From an uncultured Lachnospiraceae bacterium (GTDB taxonomy: Bacteria; Bacillota; Clostridia; Lachnospirales; Lachnospiraceae), in NCBI GenBank assembly GCA_944380025.1, contig CALWGL010000002.1:1-39116 (forward strand): a stretch of 39,116 bases of DNA, read 5' to 3'. The translations under genes were made by a program, and so were the position numbers. The notes beneath the pieces were generated by a model, which saw nothing but the letters and a program-made list of their open reading frames with translations, made no database searches and was not told where the DNA came from. Below are positions 1 to 7,202 of this stretch, in pieces (the stretch's first letter is position 1; each line of letters begins with the position of its first letter).

Positions 1-63
1 CTGCGTAGCAAATATTTTATGATCCGACTCTATTACCGCTGCAACAACTCTGACAGTTTTCAT
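1..63 (-). CDS. NUDIX (MutT-like) pyrophosphohydrolase, N-terminal fragment
   Basis: Only the first 21 codons are in the window; the gene continues past the left edge. The translation starts MKTVRVVAAVIES and runs on to KIFATQ, the usual opening strand of (deoxy)nucleoside triphosphate pyrophosphohydrolases of the MutT group, which hydrolyse oxidised or non-canonical NTPs. The Nudix box itself lies outside the window. A GAGGAG ribosome binding site lies about 12 bp upstream of the ATG. The start is 20 bp after the stop of the HNH gene on the same strand, so the two are probably cotranscribed. The family call rests on a short stretch and is moderate. Confidence 0.6.
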   Translation of the reverse strand, partial: MKTVRVVAAVIESDHKIFATQ

Positions 64-83
64 TGGTCTTATTTCTCCTCTTC

Positions 84-1259
84 TTACCTGCCAAACCGCC
101 AGATCTCATACCCCTGTCTCCATGCGGAATCATAGATCGGCTTCATATTCCTCTGCAGAATGGCTGTGAATTCCTCCCTTGTGTTTCCCGGCCGATACAG
201 CTCGCGCTGGGCCCAAATGGAATGGAGATTATCCCGGTAACAGCCTTCATACAGCTTTCGGATATGAGAATTGCTTTGAATCATCTCATACAGCATGAAC
301 TGATTTCCCGCAAATCTGACAAAATATGGATCCCATTTGGGCAGGCGGCTGCTTTTTGAGGCATTCAGGGAGGAATCCATAGGCATCAGATTCCACAGCT
401 CATCATTCATAACAAAGGACCATGGTACAAAATGATCCACGTCATAGGCTTTGGTCTGCAATGGCCTGCCGGTGAACACATCAGGAACCGGTCTCATCTC
501 CAGAATCCCCTCCCAGAGCTTCCGCACATGTCCCAGCTTTCTCATCTTCTCGTCCAGAGGAGCCAGCTTATAAACAAGGCCCGGCACCTCCGGATTATTC
601 GCCTGAAGCCATTTCACCTTTTCATATTGAATCCAGCCCAGAATGGGAACCATGTTGTCCTGGATCATCTTCATCCACTCCGGATCAAACCGCAGCTCCC
701 GTTTCAGCCCGCCGCTCGTTCCCAGCGTATAGGGAAGCGGCTTTTCCAGGCGGTTGATCCGTTCAATATATTCCACCATCCGCGCAATGCTGTTCCACGC
801 GGATCCGGGATTTTCTTTGAAAAACCCCGCCAGAGCCCGGTAAGGAACCATATTCGTCAGCTGTTCCTTATGGACTTTCAGTTCCTTTTCATGTTCATGA
901 ATAGCATTCTTAATTTCCAGCTTTGAGGCACCGGAAGAAAGACCGCTTATCTGTGCCAGGCATACCACCGCTCTTTCCAGACCGTCACGCACCTCGCCGT
1001 CCTGTACGCCGCTTAAATGGATATGAAACTCCCGAACCGGATACCAGGCGTTGGCGATCATTTCATCTATAACCGTATCAAAAGTGGTCTCCCTCATCCC
1101 TTCCGAGATCAGTACTGCCAGAGCCTCCAGCCAGAAAAATTTATAACAGTAAGAAGGGTCCTTCAGCATTCGGGAAAAGCCCTGGATATCCAGTGTATTA
1201 TTATATTCTCCGTTGATTCTCAGCGTATAGCCGATTTTTGAAGGATCGTATTCAGCCAC
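84..1259 (-). CDS. HNH endonuclease-domain protein
   Basis: A protein of about 391 aa whose C-terminal third carries an HNH nuclease core: YDVDHFVPWSF (Asp-His pair near residues 274-276), then WNLMP and SLNASKS, supplying the conserved Asn and Lys. HNH domains cut nucleic acid with a bound metal ion. The N-terminal about 260 residues are helical and charged and I do not recognise them. I chose the GTG at 1259 because AGGGGAGAGG sits just upstream; an ATG at 1301 would add 14 residues and lengthen the overlap with the methyltransferase gene. The neighbours are a SAM methyltransferase upstream (overlapping) and a NUDIX gene downstream. This could be a defence or mobile-element nuclease, but the target is unknown. 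Confidence 0.75.
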   Translation of the reverse strand: MAEYDPSKIGYTLRINGEYNNTLDIQGFSRMLKDPSYCYKFFWLEALAVLISEGMRETTFDTVIDEMIANAWYPVREFHIHLSGVQDGEVRDGLERAVVCLAQISGLSSGASKLEIKNAIHEHEKELKVHKEQLTNMVPYRALAGFFKENPGSAWNSIARMVEYIERINRLEKPLPYTLGTSGGLKRELRFDPEWMKMIQDNMVPILGWIQYEKVKWLQANNPEVPGLVYKLAPLDEKMRKLGHVRKLWEGILEMRPVPDVFTGRPLQTKAYDVDHFVPWSFVMNDELWNLMPMDSSLNASKSSRLPKWDPYFVRFAGNQFMLYEMIQSNSHIRKLYEGCYRDNLHSIWAQRELYRPGNTREEFTAILQRNMKPIYDSAWRQGYEIWRFGR

Positions 1260-1816
1260 CGTTCCTCTCCCCTTTCCGGACGGACATCCCTGGAAATCCA
1301 CATTTCCTGAATCACAAGCTTATGAAACCCTCCGGCAAATTCTGCAAAAGATGCTTCCGTAAAATCGGTAAAATGCCTCCCGTTTCGTTCTCCCTCAAAG
1401 CTTCCATATTTGAAGGAAGCATAAAGAATCCCGTTTTTCCGCAATGCAACTGCCATCCTGTCAAAAACGTCGGATAACTCCCCTTTAGGCAGGTGAAGGA
1501 TGGAAGCGCAGGCCCATATTCCGTCATAGGTATCCACTGTATCCAGCTCCTGAAAAAGCATCTGCCGGATCGGTATTCCGGTATACTCTCCGGCGATTCG
1601 GCACATCTCTGAGGAACCATCTATGGCATCCACCTGAAAACCGCGATTCAGAAAATATCCGGTATCCCGTCCGGAGCCGCAGCCAAAATCCAGAATTCGG
1701 GCGGGCCGCGGCATACAGGACAGGAAATGCTCCTGGATAGAACGGAAATCAAGGGCCTGGGTAGCGGATGTATAGGACCTGGCGTTTTGGTTGTAGTAGT
1801 CCAGAGTAGCAGACAT
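1220..1816 (-). CDS. Class I SAM-dependent methyltransferase
   Basis: A 198-aa Rossmann-fold methyltransferase. Motif I is ILDFGCGSGRDTG, the acidic end of strand 2 is VDAIDGSSEM, and IWACASILHLP corresponds to motif IV. There are no DNA-methylase signatures (no DPPY or NPPY), so it looks like the small-molecule or tellurite-resistance-like group rather than a restriction-modification methylase. The start is the ATG at 1816, preceded by GGAGGAA; upstream in-frame codons lie inside the promoter. Its 3' end overlaps the HNH gene by 40 bp, so translation is probably coupled. The substrate cannot be told from sequence. Confidence 0.8.
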   Translation of the reverse strand: MSATLDYYNQNARSYTSATQALDFRSIQEHFLSCMPRPARILDFGCGSGRDTGYFLNRGFQVDAIDGSSEMCRIAGEYTGIPIRQMLFQELDTVDTYDGIWACASILHLPKGELSDVFDRMAVALRKNGILYASFKYGSFEGERNGRHFTDFTEASFAEFAGGFHKLVIQEMWISRDVRPERGEERWLNTILQKSAIR

Positions 1817-1871
1817 TTTATTCCTCCACAGCATCTCTGTCAGATTTCCTCGCCATAAAATTCCTAATCCC

Positions 1872-1900
1872 ATTCTATAATTATGCAAATATCCTGTCAA
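1872..1900 (-). promoter_or_regulatory. Sigma-A type promoter of the methyltransferase-HNH operon
   Basis: On the minus strand TTGACA (1900-1895) and TAGAAT (1877-1872) are separated by exactly 17 bp. Transcription would begin near 1865, leaving a leader of about 50 nt before the ATG at 1816. It lies between the inverted-repeat element at 1934-2081 and the gene. Confidence 0.7.
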
Positions 1901-1933
1901 CGAACGGCCGCGCAATTCTTTTCATGCAAAGAA

Positions 1934-2081
1934 GCGCCCGTTACTGTTCAGACAGGTCTGCGCATTTACTGCGCAGGCCGTACGAAAACGTACAGGCAGG
2001 AAGCATCCGGCCCATCGCGAAGCGATTGGAATGGCCGGATGCCGTTACTGTTCTGCCGAAGGCTGAACAGTAACAAGCGCC
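1934..2081. repeat. MITE-like multi-hairpin inverted-repeat element, copy A
   Basis: The element is bounded by terminal inverted repeats: GCGCCCGTTACTGTTCAG at the left end, and at the right end CTGAACAGTAACAAGCGCC, whose complement is GGCGCTTGTTACTGTTCAG. Inside are several hairpins: GTCTGCGCA/TGCGCAGGC, a CGTACGAAAACGTAC stem, a long GCATCCGGCC/GGCCGGATGC stem with an inner ATCGCGAAGCGAT palindrome, and one capped by CCGAAGG. About 115 bp of the core recurs nearly identically in opposite orientation at 15191-15345. It carries no gene and joins the MerR reading frame directly at 2082. Confidence 0.75.
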
Positions 2082-2177
2082 CCTTCCGGCATGACGCAGA
2101 AGTCCGATTCTGTCATAATACTGCAGGGTGCGAACGCTCACGCCGGTCAGCCGGCTCACTTCCTTTACCGTCATCAT
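2082..2177 (-). pseudogene. MerR-family regulator, truncated N-terminal remnant
   Basis: The reading frame from the ATG at 2177 (a second ATG follows at 2174) opens with MMTVKEVSRLTGVSVRTLQY and then YDRIGLLRHAG. This is the winged-helix DNA-binding start of MerR regulators, normally followed by about 80-220 further residues. After roughly 30 codons the frame runs into the inverted-repeat element and ends as non-homologous sequence about 45 codons later. No C-terminal part of a MerR protein is seen beyond the element. The GGAGGAAAC ribosome binding site and a MerR-type promoter are still present. The product would lack the dimerisation helix and effector domain, so it is probably non-functional. 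Confidence 0.75.
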
Positions 2178-2204
2178 CGGCGTTTCCTCCTTCCGTGTGA
2201 ATAC

Positions 2205-2235
2205 AGCATAAGCTATGACGTAAGGTCGGAGTCAA
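2205..2235 (-). promoter_or_regulatory. MerR-type promoter with 19-bp spacer and operator dyad
   Basis: On the minus strand TTGACT (2235-2230) and TATGCT (2210-2205) are 19 bp apart, the over-long spacing typical of promoters that MerR proteins untwist. The spacer overlaps a dyad with TGAC and GTCA ends. This fits autoregulation of the truncated merR-like gene, and shows that the control site outlived the protein. Confidence 0.6.
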
Positions 2236-2334
2236 TCTGCTTTTTCGTGGTAATTTGCAAAAAATTGCATATAATATCAGAGAGCAGGCAAACAGCGCTC
2301 AAAAAGATATTTCGCAGAAAATGCCATTTTTTCA

Positions 2335-2362
2335 TTGACTACGGGCCTGTTTCTGCTATAAT
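2335..2362 (+). promoter_or_regulatory. Sigma-A type promoter before the structured leader
   Basis: TTGACT (2335-2340), a 16-bp spacer and a perfect TATAAT (2357-2362). Transcription would start near 2369 and run through the structured segment towards the gene at 2563. Confidence 0.65.
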
Positions 2363-2368
2363 GCAGGT

Positions 2369-2543
2369 AGAGGATAGCGGCATTGATCAGCTATCGCGGC
2401 ATTGAAGCAGTTGACTGTTTCGGTATGCAGCCGGCTGTGGAGCCTGATCTTGGGTTATGCGTTTACCTCAAACCGAATAGGTTCCGCGGAACTGAACGAA
2501 AATGCTTTATAAGGGCCTTGCATGTGCAGGGCTCTTTCATTTT
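2369..2543 (+). ncRNA. Candidate structured leader or small RNA with terminator-like end
   Basis: This roughly 175-nt segment between a good promoter and the 2563 gene folds by eye into a nested stem: GCATT (2399-2403), CAGTT (2408-2412) and TTCGGT (2419-2424) pair in order with ACCGAA (2472-2477), AACTG (2490-2494) and AATGC (2501-2505). A 5' hairpin GATAGC/GCTATC precedes it. It ends in an 11-bp hairpin (2512-2535, with GU pairs) followed by TTCATTTTC, resembling an intrinsic terminator. I match it to no known riboswitch or to 6S RNA. It may be an attenuating leader of the downstream gene or a separate small RNA. The folding is manual. Confidence 0.4.
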
Positions 2544-2562
2544 CACAAAGGACGATTACGAT

Positions 2563-3162
2563 ATGGATTTTTTGCAACAATCTGCTTCAGCCTGGAAAGA
2601 GCTGACCGAATACCGTTATATATTTACATATGGCTACAGGCAAAAGCTATATCCTGTAAGTCTTACCTTCTCGCCGAAGGATTATCCTCACCTGGCCGGT
2701 TTTCGGTATATGAAGGATATATCCCTTCCGAACTACTCTTCGACAAAAGTGGTTGATCGTATTATGGACGGGAAAATATTAAACGGAGCAATTCAAAAAG
2801 CTGCCCTGTATACAGAAATGATTGAGCCCCGGCTAAAGGCTTTAATCCATCTGAAAAATTCTCTGGACAACGACTTTACTCTCTATTCCTATATGCCTCA
2901 CATGTACCCGTTTCCCACTTCTATCAAAGCAGATTATCTTATTTCAAGTCATATTGGCATTGACAGTTTTATCTTCGTCATTCAGGCTGACGCACAGGAA
3001 AACTCAAAACATGATTTTCTATGCTGCTCCGCATTCCAACAGGGAACCCGCAACTATGAAGCAAATCAACGATCCCGAATTTTAATGAAAAAAGAACGTA
3101 TTCATCTTCCCTCAAATACCTCAACGCTTCTTCTGGATAAGCTGGCACTTCAGAAACTTTAA
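2563..3162 (+). CDS. PBECR4-like domain protein (putative phage-type nuclease fold)
   Basis: A 199-aa protein starting at the ATG at 2563, with AAAGGA about 10 bp upstream; a longer in-frame start at 2383 would lie inside the structured leader. The pattern YIFTYGYRQKLYPV, then LTFSPKDYPHLAGFRYMKDI, then the SSHIGIDSFIFVI strand and CSAF turn resembles the PBECR4 family (phage-Barnase-EndoU-ColicinE5/D-RelE-like nuclease 4). That family is usually found in prophages and accessory regions of Firmicutes, and the HLAGF block is its most recognisable feature. Activity is not established. The gene is AT-richer than the 3200-20000 block, which suggests acquisition. It converges on the PARG gene. Confidence 0.55.
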   Translation: MDFLQQSASAWKELTEYRYIFTYGYRQKLYPVSLTFSPKDYPHLAGFRYMKDISLPNYSSTKVVDRIMDGKILNGAIQKAALYTEMIEPRLKALIHLKNSLDNDFTLYSYMPHMYPFPTSIKADYLISSHIGIDSFIFVIQADAQENSKHDFLCCSAFQQGTRNYEANQRSRILMKKERIHLPSNTSTLLLDKLALQKL

Positions 3163-3200
3163 AAAGCTGTGGCTGAATTTAAAATTTCCCCTTCACAGCT
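3160..3200 (-). terminator. Intrinsic terminator for the PARG operon
   Basis: On the minus strand AGCTGTG pairs with CACAGCT around an inner GAAATTTTAAATTC palindrome, and the stem runs straight into TTTTT. The T-run overlaps the last codon and stop of the converging PBECR4-like gene. Confidence 0.6.
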
Positions 3201-3253
3201 CCGTATACCTTTCCTTATGATCTCATCCAGAGCCATGCCGCAGGTATCCGCCA

Positions 3254-4150
3254 TCATAATGCCGGAGCGTTCAGCGCCTCATCAAACACCAGATAATTCC
3301 GCATATCATCTGGGCGGCAATATACCGCGAAATGCACCTTTTCAAACACGCCGGAAAATCCCGGCAGCACCTCCGCCCAGGCGTGGGCGGCCGTTTCCGG
3401 CGGATTGCGGAAAGCGCCGCAGCCAAACGCGCCCAGGATCAGGATGTCCTCCCGGTTTTCGGCGGCCACGGAAAGGATGCGGCGGGCGCGCTGCTTCAGG
3501 AGGGATAAAAGCGCCTCCGACGTTATCCGCACCGGTCTGGAAGGGCCGGGATTCATGGCGTTGGAGGGGCGCTCCCGCAGGTTGGGCGCGGCGCAGCTGA
3601 TCACGTCCAGCCTGCACCAGCGTTTTTCCTCCATGCGCTCCGGCGCGTCGTCGTCCGTTTTGATCACCAGAATGTCCGGCGTATAGACGCAGGCGTCGGT
3701 ATAAAGGGCGTCATGGCGCTGCCTGTGAAAATCGTAATAGGCCTTTTTCAGCTCCGGCGTATTCAGGCAGGGGTAGAGCGTGGACAGGCGGCAGAGGGAT
3801 TCCTCCTGCGCGCTGCTTCCCTTCGTCACACCGCCGCCCGGGTTGGTGGCGGAGGCAAAGTTGAGGACGGCTGTTCTTTTTTCCGGATCCCGTCTCTTCT
3901 CCCGCATGGCCGCCGCGAAGGAACGAAAGGCCGTTACCTCCACCTGCGTCCTTTCATACCGCTTTGGGAAATCAGCGCGCTCCGCTTCCTTACCGCAGGA
4001 AGAGCCGCCTTCCGGCAGGATGGAAGCCGGATAAAATACCGTGCGCTTCTTCGTCTCTTCCACCGCAGCCCGCAGCGTCCCGTTCTGCCTAAGCCAGGCC
4101 ATGGTATCCTCGAATACCGCGATGTTCTGTTCCTTCCTGTTTATCCTCAT
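3254..4150 (-). CDS. TIGR02452-type poly(ADP-ribose) glycohydrolase (PARG) macrodomain protein
   Basis: A macrodomain protein of about 298 aa. The PARG signature is plain: NFASATNPGGGVTKGSSAQEE, i.e. GGG, six residues, then QEE, where the second Glu of the pair is the catalytic acid in bacterial and eukaryotic PARGs. A conserved GAFGCGAFRNPP block near residue 240 and VHFAVYC near the end complete the fold. The family removes ADP-ribose polymers or modifications from proteins. The ATG at 4150 sits 11 bp after GGAGG; a GTG at 4159 is too close to that site. It is the last gene of the minus-strand run starting with the pRiA4b-like gene. Confidence 0.85.
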   Translation of the reverse strand: MRINRKEQNIAVFEDTMAWLRQNGTLRAAVEETKKRTVFYPASILPEGGSSCGKEAERADFPKRYERTQVEVTAFRSFAAAMREKRRDPEKRTAVLNFASATNPGGGVTKGSSAQEESLCRLSTLYPCLNTPELKKAYYDFHRQRHDALYTDACVYTPDILVIKTDDDAPERMEEKRWCRLDVISCAAPNLRERPSNAMNPGPSRPVRITSEALLSLLKQRARRILSVAAENREDILILGAFGCGAFRNPPETAAHAWAEVLPGFSGVFEKVHFAVYCRPDDMRNYLVFDEALNAPAL

Positions 4151-4228
4151 ATGCTGCACATCCTCCTCCGATAAGTGCAGGATTTTCCGCCAAAGGCGCT
4201 GCCTGTCTCTTTTCCGCCGGACCGTTCC

Positions 4229-5461
4229 TCATTCCTCCCAGTCAGAATATTGCTTCGGAGCCGCCTTTTCCGAGCGGATGATCTCCGGCTGCTCCACACG
4301 CTCCTCCAGAAGCTTTAATACCTTGATCTCAAACCGCCAGGAATCGCCGAAATCAAACAGATAGGAAAACTTCTGGCTTTTTTTCAGCTTCAGGCTGCCC
4401 AGCCGGGTCTCCTCCGCCGACAAACCGTCGTCCCAATCCTGTGCCCTTCCGGACATATAAGTCCTCTGCAGGCTGCCATGGCCCACATAAAAAGCATACA
4501 GATGATCGTCGTCAAACTGAAAGGCTTTCTGGATCATGGCATGCAGATCGCCCAGCGTGTCTGCCAGGCTCATGCGCACCGCCCGCATGCTGTCATGATA
4601 TCGGGGCCGGATTTCCAGTTCGATCCCCTGGCCGCTGTAATCCGTTTCCTCCGGCTCACAGAAAAGCTTCCGGATCGCGCCTGTTTTCCTGTCCCCGTCC
4701 GTTTTTCCGCCCGGCAGGCGTTCCTTCATAAACTGGCCGAAGCAGAAATTGACCATTTCCTCTTCTGAAAAAAATCCCTTTTCCCTGATGCTTCTGTGCA
4801 GGTCCCTTCCCAGACCGAAAAGAGGCCGGATCTCCACTCTCCAGGAAGCGGTTCCTCTTCTCTGATCCAGGTCCGTTTCCGGGAGAACCCGAAGCATTCC
4901 CAGCTCTTCCATGATCATGAGGACTGCCGGGCGGTCGGTTTCTTTATATCCACGCGCCGGCAGCAGCAGGGAATATTCCTTTCCGGGCGTCGGACTGGCG
5001 GTTCTGAACCATTCTGCGAATGCCCCGTATTCCGATATGAAAGGACGCCCGTCTTCTGAAAGATCATCACTTTCCAGAAAAATAAGGGCGAACAGCAGGA
5101 AGCGCTCCACATCGGACGCCTGATGGAAAATCTCCCAGTTTTCTCCCTTCTGCACGCCGGTTCCCTTTTCGTCTATCTCCAGAATCTGAAAATTCATGGC
5201 AACGTAGTGCCAGAAATGGATGACCGGATAAAAGGTCTGAAAGCGGGTAGGCTTCTCATAATTCTCCTTTGCCCGCAGAAGGCCGTTCAGCGCAAAGCAG
5301 TCCTTTTTTCCGATATATCCCGTATTTTTTGAAAGCTTTATTTTCTCCTGCAGCAGAAAGCCGCAGAACAATTCAAATTCCCGGCTGACCTCAGCCGCTT
5401 CCGGCCCGATCCGCTCTCTGTCGTCCTTTTCCTCCGGGAAGAACTCCATTTGTCCCTTCAT
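4229..5461 (-). CDS. Plasmid pRiA4b ORF-3-like (IS1096 passenger TnpR-like) domain protein
   Basis: A 410-aa protein. The C-terminal part (about residues 270-400) reads ELEIRPRYHDSMRAVRMSLADTLGDLHAMIQKAF, then DDDHLYAFYVGH, then FSYLFDFGDSWRFEIKV. This is the pattern of the pRiA4b ORF-3 family (PF07929), found in many bacteria, often in mobile or accessory DNA, with no known biochemical role. The N-terminal about 260 residues are a separate domain I do not recognise. GGAGAGAAGG precedes the ATG. The start is 21 bp after the esterase stop and its own stop is 78 bp before the PARG start, so all are probably in one transcript. Confidence 0.75.
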   Translation of the reverse strand: MKGQMEFFPEEKDDRERIGPEAAEVSREFELFCGFLLQEKIKLSKNTGYIGKKDCFALNGLLRAKENYEKPTRFQTFYPVIHFWHYVAMNFQILEIDEKGTGVQKGENWEIFHQASDVERFLLFALIFLESDDLSEDGRPFISEYGAFAEWFRTASPTPGKEYSLLLPARGYKETDRPAVLMIMEELGMLRVLPETDLDQRRGTASWRVEIRPLFGLGRDLHRSIREKGFFSEEEMVNFCFGQFMKERLPGGKTDGDRKTGAIRKLFCEPEETDYSGQGIELEIRPRYHDSMRAVRMSLADTLGDLHAMIQKAFQFDDDHLYAFYVGHGSLQRTYMSGRAQDWDDGLSAEETRLGSLKLKKSQKFSYLFDFGDSWRFEIKVLKLLEERVEQPEIIRSEKAAPKQYSDWEE

Positions 5462-5482
5462 CCTTCTCTCCTTAACATTGTT

Positions 5483-6283
5483 TCAGTTCCGCAGCAGCCA
5501 TCGAAACGCTCTTTCCATCCGTCCCTCCGGGTCGGCAAAATGGTTCCCCGGATTGGTTTCAAAGAAAACCCTCTCTTCTCCGGCCTGCTTTCTCCCAGTC
5601 TGCTTTCTTCCGGCCCGCTCTCCCCCGACATCACCGAGCTCCTCCCGCAGAAGCCTCACCGCTTCCAGCGTGCCCTCCTCCACCCGGGCCATGCGGCGGT
5701 TTCCGGTTTTCTTTTCCCTGTCCCCCAGAGAAAAGTAAGCCCTCTCCAGCCGCGCGGACGGCTTATGTGCGCACATAAAGGCAAGGAAATCATCATACCA
5801 GAGGGAGCCGGAGATGCTTGCGATCCGGTCGAACAGGTCCGTCCGGTACGCCGCGTATACGGAAAAAAGCCCGGCAAGGGACACGCCTGCCAGGGCCCGG
5901 AAGCGGGGTTTAACAGAAAGCACCTCCTCCGTACGGGGAATGATCGTTTCCGCAAGAAGGGCCAGATAGGCGTCCGCCTTTCCGCCGAAATCCTCCCCTC
6001 TTTTAAAAACCCGCTCCGCAGGCCAGGGCGTCAGATCCCGGTTCCAGTCCTCGCCGGAAATGCAGACGCAGGCCGTGTTCGCAGCCTCCAGAAGCTCCTC
6101 CGGCAGGCGCAGGCCGTCCTGCGCGCCGTGAAACCAGATCAGGCCGGGCCTGAAATCCGCTGCTCCGCTGTCCGTCCAGCCGCCCTGTATCCCGCGTTCT
6201 TCCGGAACGCATTTCCCATTCCCGCTCTCCGGAAGCAGACAGGTCAGCGTCAGCCCCGCTTTCCTCAGAACGATCCGTTTCAT
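5483..6283 (-). CDS. Alpha/beta-hydrolase, putative esterase (esterase D / enterobactin esterase-like)
   Basis: A 266-aa serine hydrolase. The nucleophile elbow is GVSLAGLFS (GxSxAG), followed by FDRIASISGSLWYDDF and by YFSLGDREKKTGNRRM, the characteristic acid-loop region of this esterase group. NPGNHF near residue 257 provides the catalytic His. Residues about 225-250 are a low-complexity Gly/Lys/Gln/Arg insertion (GRKQTGRKQAGEE) just before the His segment. The ATG overlaps the stop of the MBL-fold gene by 4 bp, so translation is coupled. Substrate unknown; acyl or siderophore esters are the usual options. Confidence 0.75.
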   Translation of the reverse strand: MKRIVLRKAGLTLTCLLPESGNGKCVPEERGIQGGWTDSGAADFRPGLIWFHGAQDGLRLPEELLEAANTACVCISGEDWNRDLTPWPAERVFKRGEDFGGKADAYLALLAETIIPRTEEVLSVKPRFRALAGVSLAGLFSVYAAYRTDLFDRIASISGSLWYDDFLAFMCAHKPSARLERAYFSLGDREKKTGNRRMARVEEGTLEAVRLLREELGDVGGERAGRKQTGRKQAGEERVFFETNPGNHFADPEGRMERAFRWLLRN

Positions 6284-7080
6284 CCGGCTTCTCCTTCCGT
6301 TCTTTTCCCCGACTTCCCTTTGTCGTCCGCGCCGCTGTTTCCGGAAGGCCTTTGTCCGCCCTGCGCGGACATTTCATCCTTCTCCCCGTGATCCGCATCG
6401 CAGAGGAACACCGCCGCGTCCGCTTCATAGCGTTTCAGCGGGATCCCCATGAAGGCCGCTTCCGAAGCCGCAAGCTCTCCGCGCTCCAGCTTCGCCGTCT
6501 GGGAGATCAGGCGGGAGATCAGCTCCTTTTTCACCGGAAAACTGCCGTGGGAGGGATAGATCAGATCGAACCGGCCCGTCATGCCTTCCAGCCGCTTCAG
6601 GCTGTGATAAAAAGCAGGGATATTGCGCATGGGTCCGAACAGAAAAATGCTGCCGTCCTGAACCGTATCGCCGGAAAAGAGCACGCGCCGCTCCACATCC
6701 AGCACCGCGATGCTTCCGGGGGTGTGCCCGGGGATCTCAATGATCTCCAGGCGGCGTCCGCCCAGATCGATGCTGCTGCCGTCCCGGATGGGAATGATAT
6801 CCGAGGCCTTTTTCGCGAGAGGATAATTGACCAGCTCCGCCGGACTCATGTAGACCGAGTCGAACTCCGCGTTGCTTCCGATATGATCCCTGTCCGCATG
6901 CGTGTTGAGAAGGGACAGGGGAAGCGCGGTCAGCCCTTTCGCCAGCTTCTTCGCGTTATGCACCTGCATGCCGCTGTCGATGAGCAGGGCGCTCCGGCTT
7001 CCCGTAAGAAGGAAAAACCGGACGCCCTCTTCCTCCAGTCTCCAGGTCTGATCGTCGATCCGTATGATCCTGCAATCCAT
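6280..7080 (-). CDS. MBL-fold metallo-hydrolase
   Basis: A protein of about 266 aa with the metallo-beta-lactamase signature LLNTHADRDHIG (HxxxDH metal ligands), then IPGHTPGS, LFSGDTVQDG and IYPSHGS as later ligand motifs. This matches the glyoxalase II-like hydrolase group, which binds two metals. The last about 40 residues are a Gly/Lys/Asp-rich tail with no recognised role. The start is the ATG at 7080, with AGAGGTGG directly upstream; an in-frame start at 7107 has no site. It is coupled by a 4-bp overlap to the esterase and follows the SUV3-like helicase after a hairpin-rich gap. Substrate not predictable. Confidence 0.8.
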   Translation of the reverse strand: MDCRIIRIDDQTWRLEEEGVRFFLLTGSRSALLIDSGMQVHNAKKLAKGLTALPLSLLNTHADRDHIGSNAEFDSVYMSPAELVNYPLAKKASDIIPIRDGSSIDLGGRRLEIIEIPGHTPGSIAVLDVERRVLFSGDTVQDGSIFLFGPMRNIPAFYHSLKRLEGMTGRFDLIYPSHGSFPVKKELISRLISQTAKLERGELAASEAAFMGIPLKRYEADAAVFLCDADHGEKDEMSAQGGQRPSGNSGADDKGKSGKRTEGEAG

Positions 7081-7114
7081 ATCCACCTCTCCATTCCACC
7101 GCCGCAAGGCAGCA

Positions 7115-7200
7115 TCTCATTCAGGAAAGAACGGCGGCAGCCGTTCCTTGGCACGAACCCTGTTCGTGCCGCCCTCCATTCTGCCGCCGTAAAGCGGCAC
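7115..7200. repeat. Three consecutive hairpins between helicase and MBL genes
   Basis: Read on the minus strand: TGCCGCTTTACGGCGGCA, then a perfect 9-bp stem GGCACGAAC/GTTCGTGCC with a 3-nt loop, then GAACGGC/GCCGTTC followed by TTTCC. The last may be a weak terminator or an RNA processing site that separates helicase expression from the MBL-esterase pair. Confidence 0.5.
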
Positions 7201-7202
7201 CG

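Noticed and set aside
1220-1816. DNA methylase of a restriction-modification pair with the HNH protein
   Set aside because: The methyltransferase lacks the DNA-methylase catalytic motif and a target recognition domain.
2369-2543. 6S RNA
   Set aside because: Length and nested stem are suggestive, but the transcript ends do not pair convincingly and no conserved bubble can be recognised, so only a generic structured RNA is claimed.
4229-5461. Transposase or IS element
   Set aside because: The pRiA4b ORF-3 domain is sometimes annotated as an IS1096 passenger, but no transposase gene or terminal repeats flank it here.
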